Shown here in pieces: positions 1 to 8,878 of a stretch of DNA of 64,000 nt. The translations under genes were made by a program, and so were the position numbers. Under the pieces are notes generated by a model, which saw only the letters and a list, made by a program, of their open reading frames with translations, was not told the DNA's origin and made no database searches. The stretch covers positions 184,092 through 248,091 of the forward strand of contig NZ_VUOS01000018.1 of assembly GCF_009829325.1 (NCBI RefSeq), read 5' to 3'. Each line of letters starts with the position of its first letter. Within the stretch, counting starts at the first letter, position 1. The DNA is from Nocardia sp. CY41 (GTDB lineage Bacteria; Actinomycetota; Actinomycetes; Mycobacteriales; Mycobacteriaceae).

Positions 1-1485
1 TGGGCCACGCTGGCGGAGGAGATCGACGCGATCGTCAACGTCGCCGCCGCGGTCGACTTCCTGCGCGGCTACCCGTCTCTGCGTAGCGGCAACGTCCTGG
101 GCCCGCTGACCCTGGCGCGGCTGGCGGCGACCGGCAGACCGAAACCGCTGCACCACGTCTCCTCGATCGCGGTGTTCAACGAGCTCGGCATCGCCGCGAT
201 GGGCGAGGACGACCCGGTGGCGAACGTCGGCAAACTCGTGATCGGCTACGACCGGACGAAATGGGCCGCCGAGGCGGTGCTGCGGCGGGCACGCGAGCAC
301 GGGGTGGTCGTCACGGTGCTGCGCCCCGGCGGCATCGGCGGGCATCGCGAGACCGGCGCGCACAATCCCCGCGACCTCAACAGCGGCATCATCGCGGCGC
401 TGTCGCGGTTCGGCACCGTCCCCGCGCTGCGCAATCTGCATGTGGCCCCGGTGGATTGGGTGAGCAAGGTCGCCGCGGCGATCGTGGGGGCGCCGGACGC
501 GTGGGGCCGCAACTACCATCTCACCGGCACGCCGACCACGCTGGAGCAGATGCTCGGCGAGTCGGCGGCGATCGGCATGGACATGCGGGTGCAGCACTGG
601 GCGGCCTGGTGCGACGAGGTGGTGGAACGCATCCGCACCGAGCCGGTGCCGGAGCTGGAATCGCTGGCGCAGGTGCTGCAGAGTCCCGTCGCCCGTCACC
701 CGCTGGAGACGATGGCCTCCGCGCCCGCCGCGGGTGACGAGCGCACCCGCGCTTTCCTGCGCGCCCACAACCTGCCCGAGCCGGTCCGCTACGGCGCGCA
801 GTCGCAACGCAAGACGCTGGAGATGCTCGCGGGCGGCGGCTTGGCGCGGCTGCCCCAGCCGGAGGACACGCCGTATCTGTGGTTCACCGAGACGCTGGTG
901 GGCGCGCTCGGGCCCGTCGACGCGGCCGCCGACACCTCCTGCACGCTGACGCTGCGGCTGTCCATCGCGAGCACCCACCAGCTGGTGGCCGGGCGCACGG
1001 TCGACGTCAGCGGCGAGATGCGCTGCGCCCGGCTGCACGACGAACCGCTCACCGTATCCGGAGCGCTGTCGGTGCGCCCGCACGACGGCATTCCGCTGCG
1101 CCACGGGTGGAAGCATCCGCTGATGCACTACCGGTTGTCGCTGCGCGATGCCGAAGGCGGCGCGTGGTGGCTGTCCGGGTACAAATACGCCGAGGCGCGC
1201 CGCACCGTCGTCCGGCAGGCGCGCACGCTCACCGTGGAACTCGGACGCGCGGGCGAACCGGTGAGCCTCACCGGCGAGGTCGCCGTCCCGCTGGAGACCT
1301 ACCTGCGCGATCAGATCGACGGCATCGAGGTGGATCCGCGCTTGTCCGAACGGCAGCGGCGGACCGCGAAACTGTTGTGGCTGAGCTGGTTCGGATCCCA
1401 GCTCGGCAAGGGCCTGCTGGAGCCGGCGTTGCGCGTGGGCACCGAGCTGCTGGATCTGCGCCGGAACGCGAAGGAGTCGCGCTGA
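1..1485 (+). CDS. Thioester-reductase-like SDR protein (5' end outside window)
   Basis: The reading frame is open from base 1, so the start lies upstream; 494 residues are visible. The visible N-terminal part reads as the middle of a Male-sterility/NAD_binding_4 type extended SDR (thioester reductase fold): IVNVAAAVDF, HVSSIAVF and the catalytic YxxxK in GYDRTKWAAE, followed by VLRPGGIGGH. This fold reduces acyl thioesters or fatty-acyl chains with NAD(P)H. The last 200 or so residues are not SDR-like; they resemble the C-terminal module of actinobacterial cholesterol-oxidase-like GMC proteins (GYKYAEARR, then a beta-rich stretch), a weaker call. The TGA overlaps the ATG of the next gene, so the two are translationally coupled. 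The exact substrate cannot be told from sequence. Confidence 0.8.
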   Translation, partial: WATLAEEIDAIVNVAAAVDFLRGYPSLRSGNVLGPLTLARLAATGRPKPLHHVSSIAVFNELGIAAMGEDDPVANVGKLVIGYDRTKWAAEAVLRRAREHGVVVTVLRPGGIGGHRETGAHNPRDLNSGIIAALSRFGTVPALRNLHVAPVDWVSKVAAAIVGAPDAWGRNYHLTGTPTTLEQMLGESAAIGMDMRVQHWAAWCDEVVERIRTEPVPELESLAQVLQSPVARHPLETMASAPAAGDERTRAFLRAHNLPEPVRYGAQSQRKTLEMLAGGGLARLPQPEDTPYLWFTETLVGALGPVDAAADTSCTLTLRLSIASTHQLVAGRTVDVSGEMRCARLHDEPLTVSGALSVRPHDGIPLRHGWKHPLMHYRLSLRDAEGGAWWLSGYKYAEARRTVVRQARTLTVELGRAGEPVSLTGEVAVPLETYLRDQIDGIEVDPRLSERQRRTAKLLWLSWFGSQLGKGLLEPALRVGTELLDLRRNAKESR

Positions 1486-2582
1486 TGCTCACCCCCATCC
1501 GCCCGGGCGCCGCGCCCGCCGTGGAGGAGATCCCGTTCCAGGCCGCCGACGGCATTCGGCTGGGCTTGCGCCGTGTCGTCGTCGACGACGCCGACCGGCC
1601 CGCGGTCCTGCTGGTCCACGGCCACGGGGTGTCCTCGGACATGTTCCTGCTGCCCGAGATCCGCAACCTCGTCGACGCGCTGCTCGACGCGGGATACCAA
1701 CCGTGGCTGCTGGATTGGCGCGGCAGCTGCCGCCTGCCCTACAACGCCGCCGGTCCGCGCTTCAGCTTCGACGACGTGGCCCTCTACGACCTTCCCGGCG
1801 CCGTGGAGCAGATCCGCGCGCGCATCGGCGACCGGCCGCTGTTCGTGGTCGCGCACTGCGTCGGCGCCCTGGCGCTGTCGATGAGCCTGGCCGCGGGATT
1901 GGTACCGGGCCTCGCCGGGGTGGTGGCCCAAGGTGTCTTCCTCACCCCCAAGGTGAGCAGCTCGGTGCGGATGCGCGTGCTCGTGGGCGGCGAACTGCTC
2001 GGCTCCCGCGTCCACCACGTCGAGTCCGATTTCCGAAAAGTGGGGCTGTGGTCGCGTAAAACGCTGCTCTACGCCCTGCTCACCCGGAAAGGCGAATGTA
2101 CCGATCCCACCTGCCGGATGGTGCACGGCGGCTGGGGCATGGGTGTGGAGCTGTTCGTGCACGACCATCTCGATCCGCGTACCCACGACCGGCTCGCCGA
2201 GCTGTTCGGGCCGATCCCGGTCCATGTTCTTCCGCAGCTGCGGCGCATGGAGCTGGCGCACGCGGTGCAGCGCTGGAACGACAACGACGACCGCTACCGC
2301 GCGCTGCCGGAGAACGCGCTCGACCATGCCGATCGGATCGACTGCCCGGTGCTGCTGCTGTCGGGCAGCCGCAACGAGGTCTGGCTCGATTCGAACAAAC
2401 TGTGCCACGATGTGCTCGGCACCCGGCATCCCCAGCTGGACGTCCGCTACGTGGAGATCCCTTCCTACGGTCATCTCGACACCTTCCTCGGTCGCGGCGC
2501 GGCCCTGGACGTGTACGGGCACATCCTCGAATTCCTCGACGGCTGTCGGCAGCCGGTCCCCCGATCGCGGGGCACCGTGTGA
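1485..2582 (+). CDS. Alpha/beta hydrolase
   Basis: A 365-residue alpha/beta-hydrolase-fold protein. Seen: HGHGVSSDMF near residue 45 (oxyanion region), LLDWRGSCRLP, a nucleophile-elbow-like AHCVGAL in which Cys takes the usual Ser position, a late GHLDTFLG histidine, and LLLSGSRNEVW as the acid strand. The Cys-for-Ser elbow resembles hydrolase modules that accompany cholesterol-oxidase-like proteins, so activity may be atypical. The start is fixed by the TGATG overlap with the upstream reductase-like gene, and the stop overlaps the GTG of the glycosyltransferase. The three genes therefore form one coupled operon. A role in modifying an acyl or sterol lipid is inference. Confidence 0.82.
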   Translation: MLTPIRPGAAPAVEEIPFQAADGIRLGLRRVVVDDADRPAVLLVHGHGVSSDMFLLPEIRNLVDALLDAGYQPWLLDWRGSCRLPYNAAGPRFSFDDVALYDLPGAVEQIRARIGDRPLFVVAHCVGALALSMSLAAGLVPGLAGVVAQGVFLTPKVSSSVRMRVLVGGELLGSRVHHVESDFRKVGLWSRKTLLYALLTRKGECTDPTCRMVHGGWGMGVELFVHDHLDPRTHDRLAELFGPIPVHVLPQLRRMELAHAVQRWNDNDDRYRALPENALDHADRIDCPVLLLSGSRNEVWLDSNKLCHDVLGTRHPQLDVRYVEIPSYGHLDTFLGRGAALDVYGHILEFLDGCRQPVPRSRGTV

Positions 2583-3829
2583 GCGAACCGAACGGCGACG
2601 GCCGTGCGCTGCGCATCGCCATGTTCGCGGACTTCCACCCCGCCACCCTCGGTGGCATCCAGACGTCGATGCGCGCGCAGCGCGCGGCGTTGGAGCGGCT
2701 GGGGCATCACGTCACGGTATTCACCATTCCGGCACCGCGATCCACACCGCCGGACCCGGATATCGTCCTGCTGGCGACCACGAGCGGAGTGACGGTGAAC
2801 GGCTATCCGGTCGCCCTGCCCACCCGCCGCAACGCACGCCTCGTCGACGCGGTGTTCGCCGTGCGCGGCTTCGACGTCGTGCACGCGCAGACCACCTACG
2901 GCGCGGGCGTCGCCGGGTTGCGCGCCGCGCGCCGCCACGGCCTTCCGGTCGTGCAGTCCATGCACAGCCGCGACGACTCGTTCATCGAACGCAATTCCCC
3001 GTCCCCCTACCTCGCCGCGCTGACCACGCGCCTCCTGCACGGTGCGTTCGTCGGTCTGCGCGAGGCGATGCCGCGCCTGCCGGAAAGCCGCACCGCGCGG
3101 CACGCCTGGCGGCCGCTGGTCGCCCAGGCGCAGGCCGCGGACCAAGTCGTCGTGCCTACCCGGCATTTCGCCCGGCGGCTGGCCGCGCACGGCGTGGACC
3201 GGCCGATCCACGTGGTGTCCAACGGGGTCGACGACGATCTCGTGCGCGCGCTTCCCGAGCGCTCCGGCAGCCGCGATCGTGAGCTGCGAGTGCTCTGGTG
3301 CGGCCGGTTCTCCGCGGAGAAGCGGCCGCTGGACGCCATCGAGGCGGTGCACCGGGACGCGGGCTGCACCCTCGACATCTACGGTGCGGGAGCGCTGGAG
3401 GCGCGTGTGCGCGCGGCGGTCGACCGGCTCGGGCTGCGCGAGCGGGTCCGGTTGCACGGCGAGGTGAGCCAGGCGGAATGCCTGGCGGCCATGCGGTTCC
3501 ACGACGTGCTGCTGTTCCCGTCCGCCGGGTGCGACACGCAGGGCATGGTGCTGCTGGAGGCGGTCGCGGCGGGCATTCCGGTGCTGCACTGCGACCCCGA
3601 CGTCACCGAAACCGTGCCGGAGGGTGGGGAATTGCGTGCCCGTGATTCCTCGACCGACGCGCTGGCCGAGGCGCTGCGCGTGCTGGTGGAGCAGCCGGAC
3701 CGGCTCGCCGCCATGCGGGAGGTCCTCGCCCGCCACGCCGGCCGGACGCTGCAGTCCCGCTTCACCGAACGCCTCGTGGCGGTTTATGCCGAGGCGATCA
3801 CGGCGGCTTCCTCAGGCCGGTTGCCGTAG
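2579..3829 (+). CDS. Glycosyltransferase family 4 protein
   Basis: A 416-residue GT-B-fold retaining glycosyltransferase. The N-terminal acceptor domain opens with RIAMFADFHPATLGGIQTS, a typical GT4 start with a GG loop. The C-terminal nucleotide-sugar domain contains VVSNGVDDD, LWCGRFSAEKRPLDAI and, near residue 320, PSAGCDTQGMVLLEAVAAG, the E-x7-E type motif of the family. The GTG start at 2579 overlaps the preceding stop (GTGA). Downstream it converges with the Gfo/Idh gene, overlapping it by 18 bp. In this setting it probably glycosylates a lipid or alcohol made by the upstream enzymes; donor and acceptor are unknown. Confidence 0.88.
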   Translation: MSEPNGDGRALRIAMFADFHPATLGGIQTSMRAQRAALERLGHHVTVFTIPAPRSTPPDPDIVLLATTSGVTVNGYPVALPTRRNARLVDAVFAVRGFDVVHAQTTYGAGVAGLRAARRHGLPVVQSMHSRDDSFIERNSPSPYLAALTTRLLHGAFVGLREAMPRLPESRTARHAWRPLVAQAQAADQVVVPTRHFARRLAAHGVDRPIHVVSNGVDDDLVRALPERSGSRDRELRVLWCGRFSAEKRPLDAIEAVHRDAGCTLDIYGAGALEARVRAAVDRLGLRERVRLHGEVSQAECLAAMRFHDVLLFPSAGCDTQGMVLLEAVAAGIPVLHCDPDVTETVPEGGELRARDSSTDALAEALRVLVEQPDRLAAMREVLARHAGRTLQSRFTERLVAVYAEAITAASSGRLP

Positions 3830-4801
3830 CGGCAGGCCCGCGGCCGCATAGATGGCATCGATGACGGTCATCGTCGCCACCGCGTCGTCCGGCGAGGTGA
3901 GCGCCGGCTCACCGTCGCGCACCGCCGCGGCGAAGGCGTCGAGCTGATAGGCGTAGGTGCTGCGGCGCGAGATCTTCTCCGTGCGCCTGCCGCGCTCCGA
4001 ACGCACCCACAGCCTGCGCGGCAATTGCGGCGCCACCGGGTTGAGCAACCGCAGTTCACCGCGCTCACCCACCACGCGCGCGCCGATGCGAAGCACGTCC
4101 GACGACCACATCGAGCAACGCACCCGGCCGGTGTGACCGGACGGGAAACGCAGTTCGGCGCTCATCGCGCGGTCGATGCGCGGGCCGCGCAGCTTCGCGG
4201 TGGCCGCGACGACCTCCGGTTCCTCGCCGCCGAACACCCTCGCCATGTGCACCGCGTAGCAGCCCGCGTCCATCAGCGCCCCGCCGGCGAGCGCGTAGTC
4301 GTAGCGGATGTCGGAGAATCGCGGCAGCGGAAAGCACATCGCGGCCTCCACCCGCACCAGCTCGCCGAGTTCACCGGAGGCGATGATCTGCTCGGCCCGC
4401 CTGGTCATGGGGTGGTAGCGGTAGTGAAACGCCTCCATGACCACCCGATCCGACCGCACCGCCAGCGCCGCGACCTCCTGTGCCTCGGCGGCGTTGGCGG
4501 TGAACGGCTTCTCGCACAGCACGTGCTTGCCCGCCCCGATGGCCTCCTTCGTCCACCGGCCGTGCAGGCCGTTCGGCAGCGGGTTGTAGACGGCGTCGAT
4601 ATCCGGCGCGGCGATCAGCGCGGCGTAGCTGTCGAAGACCCGCTCGATGCCGTGCTCGCGCGCGAACGCACGTCCGCGTTCCGGCTCGCGCGCGGCCACG
4701 GCGGCGACCACCACGTCCGGGTGCGCCCGCGCGGGGCGCACGACAGCGGCGGGGGCGATGCGGGCGGCGCCCAGGATGCCGATCCGCAGGGGTTGCGTCA
4801 T
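3812..4801 (-). CDS. Gfo/Idh/MocA family oxidoreductase
   Basis: A 329-residue NAD(P)-dependent dehydrogenase of the Gfo/Idh/MocA family, which usually oxidises or reduces sugars or cyclitols. The N-terminal Rossmann motif is GILGAARIAPAAV; the conserved cofactor-proximal motif is LCEKPFTAN at about residues 95-103. The catalytic-domain HYRYHPM and DAGCYAVHM (with the conserved Asp and His) are present. Length is normal. It is transcribed towards the glycosyltransferase, and the 3' ends overlap. The ATG at 4801 is the first in frame and lies 46 bp after the TetR stop on the same strand, so co-transcription with the TetR gene is possible. Confidence 0.9.
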   Translation of the reverse strand: MTQPLRIGILGAARIAPAAVVRPARAHPDVVVAAVAAREPERGRAFAREHGIERVFDSYAALIAAPDIDAVYNPLPNGLHGRWTKEAIGAGKHVLCEKPFTANAAEAQEVAALAVRSDRVVMEAFHYRYHPMTRRAEQIIASGELGELVRVEAAMCFPLPRFSDIRYDYALAGGALMDAGCYAVHMARVFGGEEPEVVAATAKLRGPRIDRAMSAELRFPSGHTGRVRCSMWSSDVLRIGARVVGERGELRLLNPVAPQLPRRLWVRSERGRRTEKISRRSTYAYQLDAFAAAVRDGEPALTSPDDAVATMTVIDAIYAAAGLPLRQPA

Positions 4802-4847
4802 GGGCGCGACTGTAGCAATGAATCCGTTTGCGCGGCCGTGGGTTCCG

Positions 4848-5492
4848 TCAGCGCTGCGGTGCGTCGCCGTAGACCGTCAACCAGATCGCCCGGCCCAGCG
4901 CCTCGGCGAGCGCGTCGTCGGTGACGCCCGAGCCGGAGGAGAATCCGGCGGCGATCGCGCGTTCCACCATCGAGGTCAGCACCACGGCGGTGGCCTGCGG
5001 GTCGATCGCCGGGCTGATCCGGCCCTCGGTCCGGTCGGTCTCCAGGCGCGATCGCACCACCTGCACGAACGAGGCGACCCGGCCGCGCCAATACGCGCCG
5101 ACGTCGCGGTCGTAGGCCGCCACCTCGCTCAGCGCCAGCAGCAGCGACCGGTGCTCGCGAAACCCCGCGATCATGGTCCGCACGGCCGCCACCACGCCCG
5201 CCTGCCCTCCGGTGTGCTCGGCGATCCACCAGCGCTCGGCGGCCTCGAACAGATCCGCCGTGGCCAACTCGGCCATGCGGATCAGCAGTCGGCTCTTGTC
5301 CGGGAAGTACCGGTAGAACGTCGACCGCGCCGACTGTGACGCGGCGGCGATCCGGTGCACGGCGATCTCGGTGTAGGGCGTGCCGTCGGCGAGCAGGTCC
5401 TCCACGGCGGCGAGGACGCGTCGCTCGAACTCCGCGCGCCGATCGTCGACCGGTTTGCGCGCGTTTCTGGGGACGCGGGTCAGCGAGGGCAT
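4848..5492 (-). CDS. TetR/AcrR family transcriptional regulator
   Basis: A 214-residue TetR repressor. The N-terminal DNA-binding domain (about residues 17-65) shows the helix-turn-helix TEIAVHRIAAASQSARSTFY followed by YRYFPDKSRLL. The long alpha-helical C-terminal ligand domain is typical and gives no ligand clue. The start is placed at the ATG giving MPSLTRVPRN; the reading frame continues upstream but that part antisenses the divergent flavoprotein. The regulator is divergent from the 5652 flavoprotein, and a perfect 17-bp palindrome (5610-5626) lies between them, so it most likely controls both itself and the flavoprotein pair. Confidence 0.88.
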   Translation of the reverse strand: MPSLTRVPRNARKPVDDRRAEFERRVLAAVEDLLADGTPYTEIAVHRIAAASQSARSTFYRYFPDKSRLLIRMAELATADLFEAAERWWIAEHTGGQAGVVAAVRTMIAGFREHRSLLLALSEVAAYDRDVGAYWRGRVASFVQVVRSRLETDRTEGRISPAIDPQATAVVLTSMVERAIAAGFSSGSGVTDDALAEALGRAIWLTVYGDAPQR

Positions 5493-5577
5493 CCGGCTCC
5501 TCTCTGCGGCACGGGCCGCGTTGCTCGGCTGTGCCGGGTCGGGTGCGTCTCCCCATTCTGCCGACACGGCACCGATA

Positions 5578-5583
5578 TTGACA
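5578..5583 (+). promoter_or_regulatory. -35 hexamer of the flavoprotein promoter
   Basis: TTGACA, an exact -35 consensus, 69 bp before the flavoprotein start. The -10 region 17-18 bp further on is weak, and the 17-bp palindrome begins right after it, the classical arrangement for repression by steric block. Confidence 0.4.
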
Positions 5584-5609
5584 TTCGGGCGGCCACCGCT
5601 CACCATCGA

Positions 5610-5626
5610 TCGGACACAGTGTCCGA
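5610..5626. promoter_or_regulatory. Palindromic operator, probable TetR site
   Basis: TCGGACACAGTGTCCGA is a perfect inverted repeat: 8-bp arms around one central base. It lies in the 159-bp gap between the divergent TetR gene and the FAD-dependent oxidoreductase, just downstream of a TTGACA hexamer. Its size and symmetry fit a TetR dimer site; binding is inferred. Confidence 0.7.
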
Positions 5627-5651
5627 GACTATGTGACCGAGGTGTTCGGGC

Positions 5652-7064
5652 ATGCGCGGATCCCCCTCTCCGGCAATCGAGTACACCGATGTGGTGGTGG
5701 TCGGCGCACGCTGCGCGGGGTCCGCGGCCGCCGTCGCCTTCGCGCGGGCCGGGCGTGACGTCCTCGCACTGGACTCCGCGCGGTTCCCCTCCGACACGCT
5801 GTCGACGCACCTGCTGTGGCCCGGCGGCCTGGCCGAACTGCGCCGCGTCGGTGCCCTCGCGCGTGTCCTCGGGCTCGGCGCGCCCCCGCTGACCACGGCC
5901 TTCGCTGACGGCGGCGGCTACCAGGTCCGGTCCTCGTTCACGCCGGTGGACGGCGTCGACTACGCGATGTGCGTGCGGCGGACCGGATTGGACGCCGCGC
6001 TCGTCGCCACCGCTGTGGACGCCGGCGCGCGGGTTCGCCAGGGCGTCCGGGTCACCGACCTGCTGTGGTCCGGCGATCGCTGCGTGGGCGTCCGCTATGC
6101 CGACGGGGATGGCGCTCGTGAGGTGCGCGCCCGCCTGGTCGTCGGAGCCGACGGACGTCGCAGCACGGTGGCCCGGCTCGTCGGCGTCGACCGCCCCCGG
6201 CTGTCCGCGCCGAGCGGACGGGACTGCTACTTCGCGTACTGGTACGACGGCGCGCCCGATCAGCGGCACATCGCGTCTCAATGGCGGTCCGGTCCCGATC
6301 TCGGCACCGCGTTCCCCTGCGACGACGGCTTGCTGCTGAGCCTCGTCCAGCCGCCCGCGCACCCCGGCGAACCGGGCGCGGGGCGCGCCGAGCGCCGCTA
6401 TCAGGAGGCGATCGAGCAGCTGCCCGGGCTGCAGCGGCGCCTGCGGGACTGCCGCCGCGTCGGGCGAGTGCGTTCGGCCACCCGCTTGGCCTCCTACTTC
6501 CGGCACTCCACCGGCCCGGGGTGGGCGCTGCCCGGCGACGCGGGCCATTTCAAAGATCCGGTGACCGCGCAGGGCATCCGCGACGCTCTGCGCTACGGCC
6601 GGCTGCTCGGCGAGCTCACCGCGCCGGCCCTCGACAACCCCGAGCACCTCGACACCGCATTGGCCGCGTGGGAACGGCTGCGCGATCGCGAATGCCTGAG
6701 CGTCTACCAGTGGACCAACCGGCTGGCCCGGGGCACGGCGATGCGACCACTGGAGATCGAGCTCTATCGCAGAGCCGCAACCGATCCCACGCTGGCGGAC
6801 GCGGTGACCGAAATCTTCTCCCGCACCGTGACTCCCGCGGAGGTCTTCACTCCCGCACGCGCGGCGACGTTCGCGGCGGGCGCGCTGCGCGCCTCGTGGC
6901 GGGCTCCCTGGCCGATCCTCGCGGACCTGGTGGGCGAATGCCGCGACGCGGTCTCCGAACGGAGGGAGGCCTGCGCATTCACGCGCCCCGATCCTGCCGA
7001 CGCCATCCAGTCCCGGCCGCCGCGGCGCGCTCTCGCGGCATCTTCAGGAGATCGACATGCATGA
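5652..7064 (+). CDS. FAD-dependent oxidoreductase (geranylgeranyl-reductase-like)
   Basis: A 470-residue flavoprotein of the PHBH/geranylgeranyl reductase superfamily. Seen: the FAD dinucleotide motif VVVVGARCAGSAAAVAFARAG at the N-terminus, the GADGRRSTVARLVG motif (DG motif) near residue 165, and the second FAD motif WALPGDAGHFKDPVTAQGI (GD motif) near residue 295. Such enzymes saturate isoprenoid chains or hydroxylate aromatic or fatty substrates; which applies here is not visible. The last 30 or so residues are Arg/Pro-rich and overlap the start of the next gene by 8 bp, so the pair is probably one transcript. Likely repressed by the divergent TetR through the 5610-5626 palindrome. Confidence 0.85.
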   Translation: MRGSPSPAIEYTDVVVVGARCAGSAAAVAFARAGRDVLALDSARFPSDTLSTHLLWPGGLAELRRVGALARVLGLGAPPLTTAFADGGGYQVRSSFTPVDGVDYAMCVRRTGLDAALVATAVDAGARVRQGVRVTDLLWSGDRCVGVRYADGDGAREVRARLVVGADGRRSTVARLVGVDRPRLSAPSGRDCYFAYWYDGAPDQRHIASQWRSGPDLGTAFPCDDGLLLSLVQPPAHPGEPGAGRAERRYQEAIEQLPGLQRRLRDCRRVGRVRSATRLASYFRHSTGPGWALPGDAGHFKDPVTAQGIRDALRYGRLLGELTAPALDNPEHLDTALAAWERLRDRECLSVYQWTNRLARGTAMRPLEIELYRRAATDPTLADAVTEIFSRTVTPAEVFTPARAATFAAGALRASWRAPWPILADLVGECRDAVSERREACAFTRPDPADAIQSRPPRRALAASSGDRHA

Positions 7065-8844
7065 CTCGCGTCCTCGGCCGACCATCGACCTCACCCGCCG
7101 CGACCTGCTGCGCGGCTCGCTCGCGGCCGGCCTGGCCGTCGCCGCCGCACCGGCGCACGCGGCCCCCACAGCACGCTGAACGCCCGGGCCGCGCACCGGG
7201 GGCAAGTCGGTCGCGATCCTCGGCGGCGGAGTCGCCGGGCTGTCGGCGGCACACGAACTGATCGAACGCGGCTACGCGGTCACCGTCTACGAACCGGCGT
7301 TCCTCGGCGGCAAGGCCCGCAGCATGGGCGTGCTCGGCACCGGCACCGGCGGCCGGGCCGACCTGCCCGGCGAGCACGGCTTCCGGTTCTTCCCCGGCTG
7401 CTACCAGAATCTCCCGGACACCATGCGGCGCATTCCCTTCCCGGGCAATCCCGATGGCGTCGCGGGCAACCTGGTCCGGGTCGAGGGCACCGTCGCGGGT
7501 TTCCGGGGCAGGCCGCCGATCTACGCGCCGGTCGAATTCGGCGGCCTGGACCAGCTCGACCCGCAGCGGTTGCAGAACACCCTGATCGGCGCCTTCGGCT
7601 TCATCCCCGAATTACCACCGGCCGAACTGGCGTTCTTCGCCAAACAGATGGTCGTCTGGTTCACCTCCTGCACCGAACGTCGCTTCGGACAGTGGGAATA
7701 CGTGACGTGGGAGCAGATCCTGCGCGCCGAGGGCAAGTCACCGGCTTATCGCGAATACCTGGTCAGCGCCCTGACCCGGATCACCGTGGCGGCCAAACCT
7801 CAGGTGAGTTCGGCCCGGACGATCGGCACCATCGGCGAGGCGCTGGTGCTGGCGGGCAGCGGGGCGATCCCGCAGTATTCCGCCGGTATCGACCGCATTC
7901 TCAACCGCCCCACCAATGAGGCTTGGATCGACCCCTGGGTGGCTTATCTGCGGTCACGGGGCGTGCAGTTCGCCATGGGCAAGCGGGCGACGCGGCTGCA
8001 GTTGCGCGACGGCAGGATCGCCTCGGCGACGGTGACCGATCCCAGCGGCCGCACCACGGCGGTCACCGCGGACTGGTACCTGTGCGCGATGCCGGTGGAC
8101 AACGCGGTGCCGCTGCTCAGCGACGACATCCTCGACGCCGACCCGCATCTGGCCGGCATGCGGGAGCTGCGTACCGATTGGATGGTCGGCATCCAGTACT
8201 ACCTCGCCCGTCCCACCGAGCTGCCGGAAGGCCACATCGCGGCGCTCGGCTCCCCGTGGGCGCTCACCGCGTTGCGACAAGCGCCGATGTGGGTGGGCGA
8301 TTTCGCCGCCCGCTACGGCGACGGCACCGTGCGGGAATGCCTTTCGGTGGACATCTCCGACTGGGATTCCCCCGGCATCCGCTTCCGCCGTCCGGCCAAA
8401 CAGTGCACCGCCGCCGAGATCGCCGAAGAGGTGTGGGCACAGCTCACCGAATGGCTCAATACCGGAACGGGCTGGCTTCGTCCCGAGGACATCCGCTCCT
8501 GGCATCTGGACCCCGGGATCAGCTGGAGTCCGAGCGGCATCCACAACGCGACGCCGCTGCTGGTCAACACGGTCGGCTCCTACGACCATCGCCCGCAGGC
8601 GCGCTGCGCCGTTCCGAACCTGTTCTTCGGCGGCGACCATGTGCGCAACAACATCGACCTGGCGACGATGGAGGGCGCCAACGAATCCGGACGCGCCGCG
8701 ACCAACGCCATCCTCGATGCCGCCGACGACCCGGCGCCCCGCGTGCCGATCTTCCCGCTGGTGTCCTTGCCGGTGTTCGAGCCGTGGAAACGCATCGACG
8801 CCGACCGCTACCGGGCCGGGTTGCCCCACCTGCTCGACGTGTGA
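7057..8844 (+). pseudogene. Tat-exported FAD-dependent amine-oxidase-family protein with in-frame TGA
   Basis: ATG at 7057 opens a Tat signal (TRRDLLRGSLAAGLAVAAAP), then TGA at 7177-7179 stops the frame after 40 codons. The same frame continues immediately after the stop with the FAD motif SVAILGGGVAGLSAAHELI and a full-length flavin amine oxidase/phytoene-desaturase-like or hydroxysqualene-dehydroxylase-like protein, ending VPNLFFGGDHVRNNIDLATM-type FAD closure and a stop at 8844. No ATG, GTG or TTG lies between the TGA and the FAD motif, and the next ATG (7324) would delete that motif. A CGA-to-TGA change would restore an unbroken 595-residue protein. It may be a true nonsense mutation, a sequencing error or readthrough. 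It follows a related flavoprotein with an 8-bp overlap. Confidence 0.75.
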
Positions 8845-8878
8845 CCGGGCGGCGTCTCGGGATATCCGTCCGGGGCGC

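Noticed and set aside
1311..2522. 403-codon minus-strand frame under the alpha/beta hydrolase
   Set aside because: His/Arg/Gln-rich shadow sequence with no domain; the plus strand is a clear hydrolase.
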